Shown: positions 41,127 through 50,332, numbered from the stretch's first letter. The stretch: DNA of 64,000 nt from CAUPWF01 sp964367905 (GCA_964367905.1 CAYIZP010000009.1:1-64000); one strand, 5' to 3'. Numbers and translations: made by a program. Notes: generated from the sequence alone by a model not told the origin.

Positions 41127-41158
41127 GTAAAACCTCCTATGATATATAACTTACTATT

Positions 41159-42571
41159 TTATTCTGAAAATATTTGTGGACTAAATTGCGAATTCAATTC
41201 TTCTGCATATTCATCTGCTGCAATTTTGACATCTTTTCCATTGAATATCTTCTGCAACATTCCATACCATGCAACTCTTTGTTCTGTCCATCCCAATGTT
41301 ACCTGATAATAATCACCTAGATTAGGGAGGAAAGACATATATACTTCCATCCGCTCCTCATCTTCTGTACCAGCATATACATTACCACAAGTACTATTGA
41401 CTGGGAAGAAGTTAGTTGCTCGAATACTCTCTTCTCTCTGTATCGGATCATCCACTAAATATTCTATAAATAATTTAGCGGCCGCCACCCTTTCTTGGTC
41501 TCCATTATTAAATATTCCAAATCCCCATATTCCACCTTGTAGCTCTGCTTCTCCATCTTCTGACGGAAAATTCATTGCAAATGGTGTAAATTCTATCTGG
41601 TCTGCATATGTAGATTCATTCGTAGCATTCCACGCCAATGTTATTGCACTCTCTTGTGCTGCAAACATTTGTAATTCCTCAGCCGCTTGAATCTCAGTAT
41701 TATAACCTAAAGCCCCATCTGAAGCCATGTTTACCAACAACTCTAACCCCTGAACACCAGGTTCTTCATTTATTAAGTATGCATTGTGATCTTCGTTCGT
41801 AAATGAGGCATTGTACAGATTCGTTACCAGCGCTCTGGTTCCCTGATCTCCTCCTTGTCCACCACAGTAAATAACCCCAGGTGCCTCCACAAATCCACTA
41901 TCGCGAACCAACTCCATTGCCTTCACAAAATCATCTGTAGTCCATGAACGAGTTTCTTCATCAATATATTGAAGTGCACCAGCCTTCTCAAACACCTCAT
42001 AGTTAATTGCCATTACATGAGTTGTCATTACCATTGGATATTCATAATATGCCCCATCTGGTGCCTGACAGGCATCCACAATCTTATCTGATGTTGCTGC
42101 AATATTAGAGACTATCTCCTCATCCCACATATCTTGTAAGTCAATCATCAAACCACGCGCTCCCCAGTTAGCAACAATCCGTTCCGGCCCCTCCATAATA
42201 ATATCTGGAGTTTCCCTATTCTGAATCGCCTCCTCTACCTTCTCATCCCCTGTAGCATAATCAAGAATCTCAACATTCACCTTTATATTAGGATATAATT
42301 TATGAAACTCAGATACAAAGCCATTCACAATATCCTCATCTCCAAAACCACCAATCGGAAATGTCCACATTGTAATCTCTGTTTCTATTGACTCTGCTTC
42401 CATAGCATCTTCATCCCTAGCTTGAATTTCCCCTTCAGCTTCTATTGTATCATCCAGACTTTCTTCTGAATCCTTTGACTGCCCTGCTTCTTCATTCAAT
42501 CCTACCTCGCATGCTGAAACAATGAAACATACAAAAAGCAAGGTCAATATCCCTATCAAGCTTCTCTTCAT
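41159..42571 (-). CDS. Extracellular solute-binding lipoprotein (sugar-type, family 1)
   Basis: 470 residues with a lipoprotein signal peptide (MKRSLIGILTLLFVCFIVSAC, lipobox VSAC, Cys21), an acidic linker rich in E and D (about 25-65), then an ABC-type periplasmic-binding fold starting ITMWTFPIGGFGDEDIVNGFV, as in sugar-binding proteins; DPIQREESIRATNFFPVNSTCG lies in the C-terminal lobe. No permease or ATPase gene is adjacent; instead the downstream neighbour is a CACHE-EAL signalling protein. A sensory role is therefore as likely as transport. The ligand is unknown. Confidence 0.88.
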   Translation of the reverse strand: MKRSLIGILTLLFVCFIVSACEVGLNEEAGQSKDSEESLDDTIEAEGEIQARDEDAMEAESIETEITMWTFPIGGFGDEDIVNGFVSEFHKLYPNIKVNVEILDYATGDEKVEEAIQNRETPDIIMEGPERIVANWGARGLMIDLQDMWDEEIVSNIAATSDKIVDACQAPDGAYYEYPMVMTTHVMAINYEVFEKAGALQYIDEETRSWTTDDFVKAMELVRDSGFVEAPGVIYCGGQGGDQGTRALVTNLYNASFTNEDHNAYLINEEPGVQGLELLVNMASDGALGYNTEIQAAEELQMFAAQESAITLAWNATNESTYADQIEFTPFAMNFPSEDGEAELQGGIWGFGIFNNGDQERVAAAKLFIEYLVDDPIQREESIRATNFFPVNSTCGNVYAGTEDEERMEVYMSFLPNLGDYYQVTLGWTEQRVAWYGMLQKIFNGKDVKIAADEYAEELNSQFSPQIFSE

Positions 42572-42785
42572 CTAGACTCAACCTCCGTATATGTCAGATA
42601 ACATCTTTCGAATTAAACCATTTAATATCTTATATATAGTTTAATTTTATCAACTTTGTCAGATGAAATCAACAAAATCCGACATTTTTCGTTTTTCTTA
42701 ATATACGACAGTTAAATTTGTTTGTATTGAATAAAAACGTAGTTAATTACTTCAATAACTGACCCTTCCTCAAATACTGATTCCC
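42572..42785. other. AT-rich intergenic stretch before the solute-binding lipoprotein gene
   Basis: About 210 bases with no open frame of note. On the minus strand CTGACA followed 18 bases later by TATATA (about 42641-42670) is a possible promoter. I see no riboswitch-like structure. Confidence 0.35.
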
Positions 42786-43649
42786 TTATGCATGGCATAG
42801 GCTTGGAAACATAAGCTTATTGTCTACAAATAAATTTTCCTTTAAAATAAATAATATATCTTCGCCTTCATGGATTGGACTAATACTGCCTTTTCCTAAA
42901 TTTTTAGGAGTAAATTGCAAAACAGCTTTTTGAATGCTCGATTCTGATACAACAGATATAATATCTGCCAAATCTTTATCCCCTTCACAATAGATATCAA
43001 AACATACAAAGGTGTCCCTATCTTGTATTGCAATGACTACTGCATCATAATCCTCGCAATAATAAATATGTTCACTCATAAAAGAGGAACAATAGAACAT
43101 CAACAATTCAAAATTATTTAACATAGGTAATTCAGAAAATGGATTGGATTTCTCATAATATTTTTGTAAAAATTCTCGTTCTTCTTTTCTACTCATATTT
43201 AATCGTTTTACATTGCCTTGCTTCGGTGTAACTTCCAGTTCATGTTGAAATTGCATTACTTTTTCAAATCCAAACTTGGGATAAAACTCCAATACTGTTT
43301 TATTAGCAAACAGATAAATTGCATCACACTTATCTTCCCAATCATTTAAGATCTCATCCATGAGGCGACGGGACAATCCCTGATTTCTATAATCTTCATC
43401 TGTCATAACAGTCCCTATTTGAATATATCTTCTCATACATCCCTGCCATATGGTATTCATAATATTAACAGAAGCATTTGCAACGACTTTACCATCATCA
43501 ACAATTGCATATGGAATGTATTTGTCTGTCCAATATCCATCTTGAAACCATTGCTCAAATGACAAATTAAATGTCTTGGTTGCTAATGCATTAAAGCTCT
43601 CTCGCAATGCTGTTTGTTCTTTTATGTTTTTCTCTATAATAACGTTCAT
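42786..43649 (-). CDS. GNAT family N-acetyltransferase
   Basis: 287 residues. The acetyl-CoA-binding motif is seen in IGTVMTDEDYRNQGLSRRLMDEIL (about 75-98) followed by AIYLFANKTVLEFYPKFGFEKV, the usual beta4-alpha4 region. A C-terminal domain of about 130 residues follows with a GxExxIF-like end (GEDILFILKENL), reminiscent of two-domain Eis-like acetyltransferases. Substrate unknown. Start has AAAGGG 12 bases upstream. Confidence 0.85.
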   Translation of the reverse strand: MNVIIEKNIKEQTALRESFNALATKTFNLSFEQWFQDGYWTDKYIPYAIVDDGKVVANASVNIMNTIWQGCMRRYIQIGTVMTDEDYRNQGLSRRLMDEILNDWEDKCDAIYLFANKTVLEFYPKFGFEKVMQFQHELEVTPKQGNVKRLNMSRKEEREFLQKYYEKSNPFSELPMLNNFELLMFYCSSFMSEHIYYCEDYDAVVIAIQDRDTFVCFDIYCEGDKDLADIISVVSESSIQKAVLQFTPKNLGKGSISPIHEGEDILFILKENLFVDNKLMFPSLCHA

Positions 43650-43867
43650 AATAATAACTTTCCCTTTCTTACAGTTCTACAACTTTGGACTTCTCAAAAA
43701 TTCTTTCTATCTACAATAGCAATTCCTATTGAAAAAACAATCACACTATATCCACTTCCATATAAAACATTTCATAAAGCTCTTTACTCCTGTTTTCTGC
43801 CTCTATTTTATCTAATCCTGTAATATATTCCATGCTCGACACATATCGCCGTACTGTTACATTCAAC

Positions 43868-43905
43868 TTTTAAAAGTGTGCTTTTCCCAGCCCCATTATT
43901 CCGAA
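43868..43905 (-). pseudogene. Relic of an ABC-transporter ATPase (Walker A fragment)
   Basis: On the minus strand an open stretch encodes RNNGAGKSTLLK, an ABC Walker A, but the reading frame ends about 20 codons later and no Q-loop, signature or Walker B follows. The surrounding 330 bases (43650-43984) hold no other gene. This is the remains of a deleted transporter gene. Confidence 0.6.
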
Positions 43906-43984
43906 TAAAATTTTACGCTAGCACCATTTAATTGCATTTTTCACCAACTTCTGATTAATACATAGGATATATTTTCGCCAATTG

Positions 43985-44182
43985 CTATTCTACAACATAC
44001 GGTCGATTAAAAAGTCCTCTGCATTCTATTTTACAACAATATTGAAGTTTATAATCTGGTAACCCTATCCCTAATTCCCATTTTGAAATTGCTTGCCTTG
44101 AGACACCAAGTATTTCTGCTAATTGCTCTTGAGAAACCCCTTTTTCTTTTCTTCTAACCCTTAATTTTTCTGCGAATGACAT
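43985..44182 (-). pseudogene. XRE-type helix-turn-helix regulator, frameshifted and truncated
   Basis: 65 codons. Residues 1-42 are a clean XRE domain (MSFAEKLRVRRKEKGVSQEQLAEILGVSRQAISKWE) with good ribosome-binding sequence AAAGGTGG. After GLPD the match degrades; reading with a one-base slip near 44020 restores EDFLIDRML, as expected for the end of such domains. So the gene has lost its C-terminal part. A short DNA-binding protein might still be made. Its neighbour on the downstream side is the ABC ATPase relic, suggesting a former regulator-transporter unit. Confidence 0.7.
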
Positions 44183-44424
44183 ATCGTTACCACCTTTCTT
44201 ATTTTCAAAGGAAATTGTACTTATTTTATGATAAAAACTCTACCAACTGTAAGTTGATTCTTCGCAACTTGAAGTTGCATTTCGTTTTTTGCTGTATTTA
44301 CGAATGAACACATTATACACTACTCCCCCCTTCAAAGACAATGTATAAAACTCTTATGATGTATGACTTTTATTTAAATTTGTTACTTTTCACGGTCACA
44401 CTACGTGTTCCTGCAAAAAGCAAC

Positions 44425-44469
44425 AAATCACGTCCATTTACAGTCGCCTTACGGCGAGGGACGTGATTT
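44425..44469. repeat. Compound hairpin upstream of the transposase relic
   Basis: Outer arms AAATCACGTCC (44425-44435) and GGACGTGATTT (44459-44469) are perfectly complementary and enclose a second hairpin TCGCC-TTAC-GGCGA (44444-44457). Confidence 0.7.
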
Positions 44470-44495
44470 AGCATAAAATTCATGTAATAGCCCAT

Positions 44496-44519
44496 CGCTA
44501 ATCAGCGGAGTGATTAGCG
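44496..44519. repeat. Nine-bp perfect inverted repeat upstream of the transposase relic
   Basis: CGCTAATCA (44496-44504), 6-base loop, TGATTAGCG (44511-44519). No T run, so not an ordinary terminator. Confidence 0.7.
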
Positions 44520-44549
44520 TGGGACTGAAATGTAACGACTTATTTTTTA

Positions 44550-45316
44550 TACAACGCAATTAGAGGAACCAACTATACGAATATAGAGGAACTCATAGTT
44601 ACCACATTGGAAGATGTCATCTATCTTTCCTATAAGAATGATATCTCATTCATCGTCGCTGGACGTCTATCTCTCTACGAACACCAATCTACTTGGAGTG
44701 AAAATCTCCCTCTCCGCTACCTCTTCTACATCTCACATCTCTACTCCAAACTCACAGCCGACGCCAACCTGTATGGTAGCAAGACCATTCCCTTGCCACC
44801 ACCCCACTTTGTGGTATTCTTTAACAGTTCAAAGGACATGCCAGATCGCAGCATTCACAAATCGTCTGATGCCTATCAAATTGCAGATGACGATATCAAC
44901 CTTGAATTGAAAGTACTTGAATTAAACATCAACAAAAGACATAATGCAGAATTGATGAAACAGTGCAAGACCCTTCATGACTATGCATTTTTAATTCAAG
45001 CCATTAAAGATGCACTGAAAGAACTTTCCATTGAAGAAGCAATCTTGACTACGATGCACAAAAACACATCGCACAAGAGAAGGAAGAAAGCTATAGTGAA
45101 GGGCGGATAACCGGACAAACTGAGGGACGTATGGAAGAACGGATTCAGTTGATTATGAATAGTTATCAAAAATCCACTCCCACAGATATGGCAAATATGT
45201 TTGGATGTGACATAAAGCTAATTGAAGGAATTTACAGTATCATAAATATCTACGGTCAAAAGGTCTCTCCTGCATTCGTTTTTAATGAATTAAAAAAGCA
45301 AGATATCAAGCTATAA
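44550..45316 (+). pseudogene. PD-(D/E)XK (Rpn-type) nuclease/transposase relic, truncated and frameshifted
   Basis: The frame YNAIRGTNYTNIEELIVTTLEDVIYLSYKNDISFIVAGRLSLYEHQS is typical of the Rpn / PD-(D/E)XK transposase family abundant in Lachnospiraceae, including the LPLRYLFYISHLYSKL, LPPPHFVVFFN and LELKVLELNINKRHN blocks. The expected first 25 or so residues are missing. Near 45050 the frame breaks: the next frame gives QKHIAQEKEESYSEGRITGQTEG and then MEERIQLIMNSYQKS... to the stop at 45316. So it is an inactive remnant with both an N-terminal deletion and an internal frameshift. Confidence 0.85.
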
Positions 45317-45319
45317 ATA

Positions 45320-45348
45320 TTGAAATTCCTTGTAAAATAAGGTACTAT
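45320..45348 (+). promoter_or_regulatory. Promoter of the chrA pair
   Basis: Plus strand: -35 TTGAAA (45320-45325), 17-base spacer, -10 TACTAT (45343-45348). Confidence 0.6.
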
Positions 45349-45414
45349 AGGAATCGTAAGATTACATTAAGTTGTACAAGATTACTTTTGAGGAAAATGA
45401 GGGAGATATCTCGA

Positions 45415-45954
45415 ATGAAGAAATTAATTAATTTATATTTAAGTTTTTTTAGAATTGGACTCTTTACTTTTGGTGGAGGATATGCCATGCTTCCTATGCT
45501 AAAGCATGAGGTAGTGGACAAGCACAAATGGGTAACAGAAGATGAGATGTTGGACATCTATGCGATTGGTCAATGCACCCCTGGGATCATTGCCATTAAT
45601 ACTGCTACCTATATCGGGTATCAACAGGCAGGTGTCATAGGTGGCATTGTGGCAACCTTGGGGGAGATTACACCTTCTCTTATTATCATCACGATTATTG
45701 CAAGTGTATTACAACAATTTATGGATGTTGAAATTCTAATGAGCGCATTTAACGGAATTCGAATTGCTGTCTGTGCTCTGTTGTTTAATACCGTATATAC
45801 TATGGCAAAAACAAATCTAAAGAGCAAGTTTGCAATAGCATTGTTTGCTGTTACTCTCATACTATGCCTATTTACTTCTATTTCTACCATATTTATCATC
45901 ATCATTGCAGCCACAAGTGGATTGATTATGGAACGCATAGGAGGTAGAAAATAA
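45415..45954 (+). CDS. chrA: Chromate transporter, first half-size subunit
   Basis: 179 residues from the ATG with GGGAG nine bases upstream (the frame opens nine codons earlier). Short-chain CHR family: FRIGLFTFGGGYAMLPMLKHEVV and the signature QCTPGIIAINTATYIGYQQAGVIGGIVATLG, with about five membrane helices. Half-size subunits function in pairs, and the second follows with a one-base overlap. In this family chromate efflux is shown for some members; for gut-type anaerobes the true anion is unclear. Confidence 0.9.
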   Translation: MKKLINLYLSFFRIGLFTFGGGYAMLPMLKHEVVDKHKWVTEDEMLDIYAIGQCTPGIIAINTATYIGYQQAGVIGGIVATLGEITPSLIIITIIASVLQQFMDVEILMSAFNGIRIAVCALLFNTVYTMAKTNLKSKFAIALFAVTLILCLFTSISTIFIIIIAATSGLIMERIGGRK

Positions 45955-46508
45955 TGGTTTATTTTTATCTATTTATAGAATTTTTTCAAATCGGTTTATT
46001 TGCAATGGGCGGAGGAATGGCGACTGTACCATTTTTAATTGATTTGACCGAACGATATGATTGGTATACTGCAGCCGAATTTGCCAATATAGTAGCGATT
46101 AGCCAAAGTACTCCTGGACCTGTTGGAATCAATATGGCAACTTATGCTGGTTATCAGGCAGCAGGTATTCCTGGGGCACTCGTAGCCACCTTATCATTGG
46201 TGCTACCATCCCTCATTATCATCATGTTGATTGCTCAGTTTATGAAGAACTTCCAAGATAATAAGACCGTGAAGTCCATCTTCAAGGGGATTCGTCCCGC
46301 TGTAACAGCCTTAATCTTATATGCTGTTTTAGAACTATGTAGACTTGCACTTTTTACCACTACAACAGAGGGGACACTTCAGCCAAATGTAATCAATATT
46401 ATAATCTGTATTGCACTCTTTGTAGCAATGCAATTCAAGATATTCAAGAAGATGCACCCCCTCTATTGGGTGTTAATTGGAGCTATCATCGGAATTTTCA
46501 TTCCATAG
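45954..46508 (+). CDS. chrA: Chromate transporter, second half-size subunit
   Basis: 184 residues, FFQIGLFAMGGGMATVPFLIDLTERYDW and SQSTPGPVGINMATYAGYQAAGIPGALVATLS match the second member of short-chain CHR pairs; about six membrane helices. The start ATG overlaps the stop of the first gene as TAATG, so both are made together. Ends before a bidirectional terminator. Confidence 0.9.
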   Translation: MVYFYLFIEFFQIGLFAMGGGMATVPFLIDLTERYDWYTAAEFANIVAISQSTPGPVGINMATYAGYQAAGIPGALVATLSLVLPSLIIIMLIAQFMKNFQDNKTVKSIFKGIRPAVTALILYAVLELCRLALFTTTTEGTLQPNVINIIICIALFVAMQFKIFKKMHPLYWVLIGAIIGIFIP

Positions 46509-46516
46509 CTAAAAGA

Positions 46517-46550
46517 ATAGCTACTATGCCCTATAAAGCACAGTAGCTAT
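46517..46550. terminator. Bidirectional terminator between chrA and the ABC exporter
   Basis: ATAGCTACT (46517-46525) and AGTAGCTAT (46542-46550) form a perfect 9-bp stem in the gap between the convergent genes. The T tracts are poor, so strength is uncertain. Confidence 0.6.
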
Positions 46551-46569
46551 ATCATACGTAGTATAACAA

Positions 46570-48315
46570 TCAAGCTTGACTCGCCATCTCGTAGAAATTG
46601 TAATAGATACCTCTTCGTTGCAATAGTTCCTCGTGATTTCCCTCTTCTTCGATTCCTTGGTCTGTCAACACGATGATTCTATCTGCATTCTGTATGGTAC
46701 TCAATCGGTGTGCAATCGTGATTGTGGTTCTTCCAACCGAAAGTTTTGAGAGTGATTTCGCTACTGCGAATTCACTTTCGTTGTCTAAGGCAGAAGTAGC
46801 CTCGTCCAGTATGATAATTGGTGGATTCTTCAGAAATACTCTAGCGATACTAATTCTCTGTTTCTGACCACCTGAGAGTTTCACGCCTCGCTCTCCAACA
46901 TAGGTATCATATCCATCCTTTAGCCCCATGATAAACTCATGTGCTCCTGCGGATTTTGCCGCTTCTATAATCTCTTCTCTCGAAGACTCTAGTTTCCCAT
47001 ATCCGATATTCTCTGCAACTGTCCCACTGAATAGATAGACTTCTTGCTGTACCATCCCAATCGACTGTCTCAAGCTCTTCAATGTATATTCCTTGACGTT
47101 ATGCCCGTCAATGGTAATCTCTCCTTCACTGACATCGAAAAACCGTGGAAGCAAATTACAGAGCGTGGTCTTTCCACCACCACTTGGTCCTACAATGGCC
47201 ACCTTCTCTCCCGCGTTAATGTGAAGATTTAGATCTGTGAATACAACATTATGGTCATCCGAATACATGAAGGATACTTTCTTTAGATCAATTACACCCT
47301 CAGGGTTTTTCAGTTCTTTCGCATCTTCTTCATCAAAAATCTCAATATCAGAATCCATAATCTCGAAGAAACGTTCAATCCCTGTCACACCCCGTTGAAA
47401 TTGTTCTGCAAATTCTACAATCTTACGAATAGTTGCAATCAAAGTAGTCACATACAATACATAGGCCATCAAATCCCCTACTGTAATCATTCCATTTACA
47501 AGGAAGATACCACCTGCACAGATCACAACGAGGTACATCACTCCATCAAATGCCCTTACTGTGGTATGGAATGCCGCCATGGAATGATAACCTTTTTCCT
47601 TTATGGCCTGAAACTTCAAGTTGTTTCCTTCAAACTTCTTATTTTCTTCCTCTTCATTGGCAAAAGCTTTTACCACCTTTTGACCTAGAAGGCTGTCTTC
47701 TACCCGCGAAATAATCTCTCCAATTTCAATTCTCTGCTTGCGAAATACTGCACGGAGCTTCAAGTTGAGTGGAATACATACACAGAGCATAACTGGAATC
47801 ACTAGGAATACAATCAAGGTCAAAAGTGGACTGATTATTCCTAGAATAATAATCGAAACAATGGTTTTAATCCCTGCTATGAAGAATTCTTCTGGACAAT
47901 GGTGTGCAAATTCTGTAACATCGAACAAATCACTGGTAATCCTACTCATGATTTGACCGATTTTTGTATTATTATAATAAGTGGTGGATAATTTCTGCAG
48001 ATGTGCATAAGCATGATTTCTCATGTCCGTCTCCATCCTCACACCCATAATATGCCCCCACCCTGTCATAAAATAAGAAGCTGCACAATCTATGATTCTC
48101 AAAACTAAGTATAGAAAGCTTAACTGCAAGATAGTAGAAATCGTTAAGTTTGCTAAATCTTGGATCCCTTCATTGGTAATATATCGAATAATCAGTGGCA
48201 GAACCAATTCACATACTGTGGTCAACGAAGCACAAAAAAGGTCTGCGAAAAGTAGTTTCTTATATGGATAAAAATATGGTATGAATCTCTTTATGATTTG
48301 TCGTCTATCATTCAT
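46570..48315 (-). CDS. ABC exporter, fused membrane and ATPase domains
   Basis: 581 residues. N-terminal six-helix exporter domain (about 15-310), C-terminal ATPase with Walker A VGPSGGGKTT, Q-loop MVQQEVYLFSGTV, signature KLSGGQKQR, Walker B PIIILDEATSALD and the H-loop AHRLSTI. MsbA/BmrA-like half transporter that would act as a homodimer; no partner gene adjacent. Substrate unknown (drug or lipid). Follows azlD by about 13 bases on the same strand. Confidence 0.93.
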   Translation of the reverse strand: MNDRRQIIKRFIPYFYPYKKLLFADLFCASLTTVCELVLPLIIRYITNEGIQDLANLTISTILQLSFLYLVLRIIDCAASYFMTGWGHIMGVRMETDMRNHAYAHLQKLSTTYYNNTKIGQIMSRITSDLFDVTEFAHHCPEEFFIAGIKTIVSIIILGIISPLLTLIVFLVIPVMLCVCIPLNLKLRAVFRKQRIEIGEIISRVEDSLLGQKVVKAFANEEEENKKFEGNNLKFQAIKEKGYHSMAAFHTTVRAFDGVMYLVVICAGGIFLVNGMITVGDLMAYVLYVTTLIATIRKIVEFAEQFQRGVTGIERFFEIMDSDIEIFDEEDAKELKNPEGVIDLKKVSFMYSDDHNVVFTDLNLHINAGEKVAIVGPSGGGKTTLCNLLPRFFDVSEGEITIDGHNVKEYTLKSLRQSIGMVQQEVYLFSGTVAENIGYGKLESSREEIIEAAKSAGAHEFIMGLKDGYDTYVGERGVKLSGGQKQRISIARVFLKNPPIIILDEATSALDNESEFAVAKSLSKLSVGRTTITIAHRLSTIQNADRIIVLTDQGIEEEGNHEELLQRRGIYYNFYEMASQA

Positions 48316-48328
48316 CTTCGTCTCCCCC

Positions 48329-48628
48329 TTATAACTGTAAAAATAATTCTGTCAAATACACTCCTACGCAGGCAAATACTGCGACCAACAGAAGGTTCTT
48401 CGTCTTAGTCGCAACCAAAACTGCCACTACAAATCCAGCTACCGCACTCCATATACTTCTCGTAGATGCGAAGATCGACGGCACTGTCATGGCCGTTAGG
48501 CATGCATAGGGAACATAGTAGAGAAACGATTGTAAAAATGGACTCTTCACTTCTCTTCGAAACAAGGTAAGCGGTAGCATACGAATGAGATATGTCGTAA
48601 CTGCCATTGCTAATATATATAGATACAT
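48329..48628 (-). CDS. azlD: Branched-chain amino acid transport protein AzlD
   Basis: 99 residues with about three membrane helices; MYLYILAMAVTTYLIRMLPLTLFRREVKSPFLQSFLYYVPYACL is typical of AzlD. Small partner of AzlC, 33 bases downstream of it. Together they export branched-chain amino acids or analogues. Confidence 0.92.
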   Translation of the reverse strand: MYLYILAMAVTTYLIRMLPLTLFRREVKSPFLQSFLYYVPYACLTAMTVPSIFASTRSIWSAVAGFVVAVLVATKTKNLLLVAVFACVGVYLTELFLQL

Positions 48629-48661
48629 CTTGGGTACTCCTTTTATCTTCCTATAGTTCTA

Positions 48662-49354
48662 TTACTTCTGTTTGATTGGATATAACAACGATGCAACAAC
48701 CGCAGCCAATATCGTACACAAGATAATGGACAAGTCTTTCAAGATTGGTACGAAATAATATATAATACAACTAAATAAAATTGCTAAGATTACAACAACT
48801 CGAATCTCTTTCTTCTGCTTCGCCTCGGGTACTACAATTGCAATAAACATTGCATAAAGCGCTACCCCTAGGGCAGCAGAGATGCTAACAGGTAGAATTT
48901 CTCCTGCATAGGCACCGCAGAAGGTTCCTAATGTCCATCCGCACCAAGGTAAGGTTGCAAGTCCCAACATATAGGTGAAACTAAGTTTTTCTTTTTGCCC
49001 AATTGCTACAGCAAAGATTTCATCGGTATTAAAGAATGCGACTACAAGCCTCTTGAAACCGCCCACATTTATATCTAGCTTTTGGGACAATGACAAACTC
49101 ATCAACGCATAGCGAAGATTGATAATCATCTGAGTTAGAATTACCACTAGAATGCTTGAACCAGCAACGATATTCTCCAATCCTGCAAACTGTCCCGCAC
49201 TGGTCAGATTGGTCATGCTGATTAGAGTTGTTGGAAATAATCCCAATCCCCCTTTTACTGCCAATATTCCAAAACTAAAACTAACAGAAAAATAGCCCAC
49301 TCCAATGAATACACCGTCCTGGACTCCTTTTCCATAATTCATTTTATGTAACAT
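48662..49354 (-). CDS. azlC: AzlC family branched-chain amino acid transporter
   Basis: 230 residues, about six or seven membrane helices. GVFIGVGYFSVSFSFGILAV and TSAGQFAGLENI near the start and FNTDEIFAVAIGQ in the middle are AzlC features. AzlCD secrete leucine-type amino acids in B. subtilis. Nearby codY is not adjacent but would be a logical regulator. Confidence 0.93.
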   Translation of the reverse strand: MLHKMNYGKGVQDGVFIGVGYFSVSFSFGILAVKGGLGLFPTTLISMTNLTSAGQFAGLENIVAGSSILVVILTQMIINLRYALMSLSLSQKLDINVGGFKRLVVAFFNTDEIFAVAIGQKEKLSFTYMLGLATLPWCGWTLGTFCGAYAGEILPVSISAALGVALYAMFIAIVVPEAKQKKEIRVVVILAILFSCIIYYFVPILKDLSIILCTILAAVVASLLYPIKQK

Positions 49355-49408
49355 AACTTTTCCTTCATCTATCTAAAATTTATAACTTCTATTTCTTTCT
49401 CCAAACGC

Positions 49409-50326
49409 TTACTCAAAATACAAATCTATTCCATTGGATATTCCTTCAACAATCTTTGAACGATATTCATCATCTGCAAGTTTTACATCTTCCTCTGGAT
49501 TGCTCATATATCCCATCTCTACAATGGTAACTGGAATATCGCACCAATTGATCCCACTCATGGTATCTGTCTCCCACACACGTTCTCTCACCGCACCTGT
49601 GGCTGCAACCATTTCATCTAAGACAGCCTCTGACAATGCCCGACTCTCTTCATAAGTAGCTGCTACATATGGATTTTCTGGTGTTTGACATATGGTCATC
49701 ATGCCCTCGGCACTGCTATTCTCAGACCCATTGGCATGAATTCGGATGAAGATATCGGAGTCTGCCTCCTCAGCAATGGTTGCACGCTCTGAATTACTAA
49801 TATCCACATCATGAGTTTCTCGAATCATCACCACTTCATATCCACGACTTACTAATTCTTCTTTTAGCATAAGTGATATATCCAAGTTTAACTCATATTC
49901 GGCAATCCCAGTGGATATCCCTTGTGTTCCACTACTAACCTTTGCCTTCATAGTGCTAGATCCTGGTCCGTTGGGCTCTTGGTCATAATTTCCCTTCGCC
50001 TGATGTCCCGCATCAATCGCCACAATATATCCCATTTCCTGCACATCACTTGTATCATCTTGTGACTCTTCTTTATCTTCTGCTTTATCTGATTCTTCCA
50101 CTTCATCTGATTCTTCAGTTGACAAGTCTGGTTCGATTACTAGTGGAATGGGCTCAGATAAATCCTCCTCCACTTCATCAACATCAGACTCTGTCTCATC
50201 ACTCTCTACAGAAACCTCTTGATTCTCCACATCTTCTGTGCTCATTTCGTTATTCCCACAAGCCGTTACAACAAGCAAAAACATACAAACAAATGCGAAC
50301 AATAGCATCTTCTTCATTTTAAACAT
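49409..50326 (-). CDS. N-acetylmuramoyl-L-alanine amidase, lipoprotein
   Basis: 305 residues. Lipoprotein signal ([23 protein letters not shown], lipobox VTAC), a long acidic Ser/Glu/Asp linker (about 25-95), then a zinc-dependent Amidase_3 domain: [11 protein letters not shown] (first His), the E in [26 protein letters not shown] (second His) and the catalytic Glu in [19 protein letters not shown]. Cleaves the stem peptide from peptidoglycan at the cell surface. Six bases after proB, but functionally unrelated to proline. Confidence 0.93.
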   Translation of the reverse strand: MFKMKKMLLFAFVCMFLLVVTACGNNEMSTEDVENQEVSVESDETESDVDEVEEDLSEPIPLVIEPDLSTEESDEVEESDKAEDKEESQDDTSDVQEMGYIVAIDAGHQAKGNYDQEPNGPGSSTMKAKVSSGTQGISTGIAEYELNLDISLMLKEELVSRGYEVVMIRETHDVDISNSERATIAEEADSDIFIRIHANGSENSSAEGMMTICQTPENPYVAATYEESRALSEAVLDEMVAATGAVRERVWETDTMSGINWCDIPVTIVEMGYMSNPEEDVKLADDEYRSKIVEGISNGIDLYFE

Positions 50327-50332
50327 TTATTT

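Larger units (their letters stand above)
44183..44549. other. Non-coding stretch with two palindromic elements
   Basis: Nearly 370 bases without a gene. It contains the two hairpins listed separately (44425-44469 and 44496-44519) and leads directly into the truncated 5' end of the transposase relic. Confidence 0.6.

Noticed and set aside
43614..43823. Plus-strand open frame between the GNAT gene and the ABC relic.
   Set aside because: No ribosome-binding site or family resemblance, and low-complexity composition.
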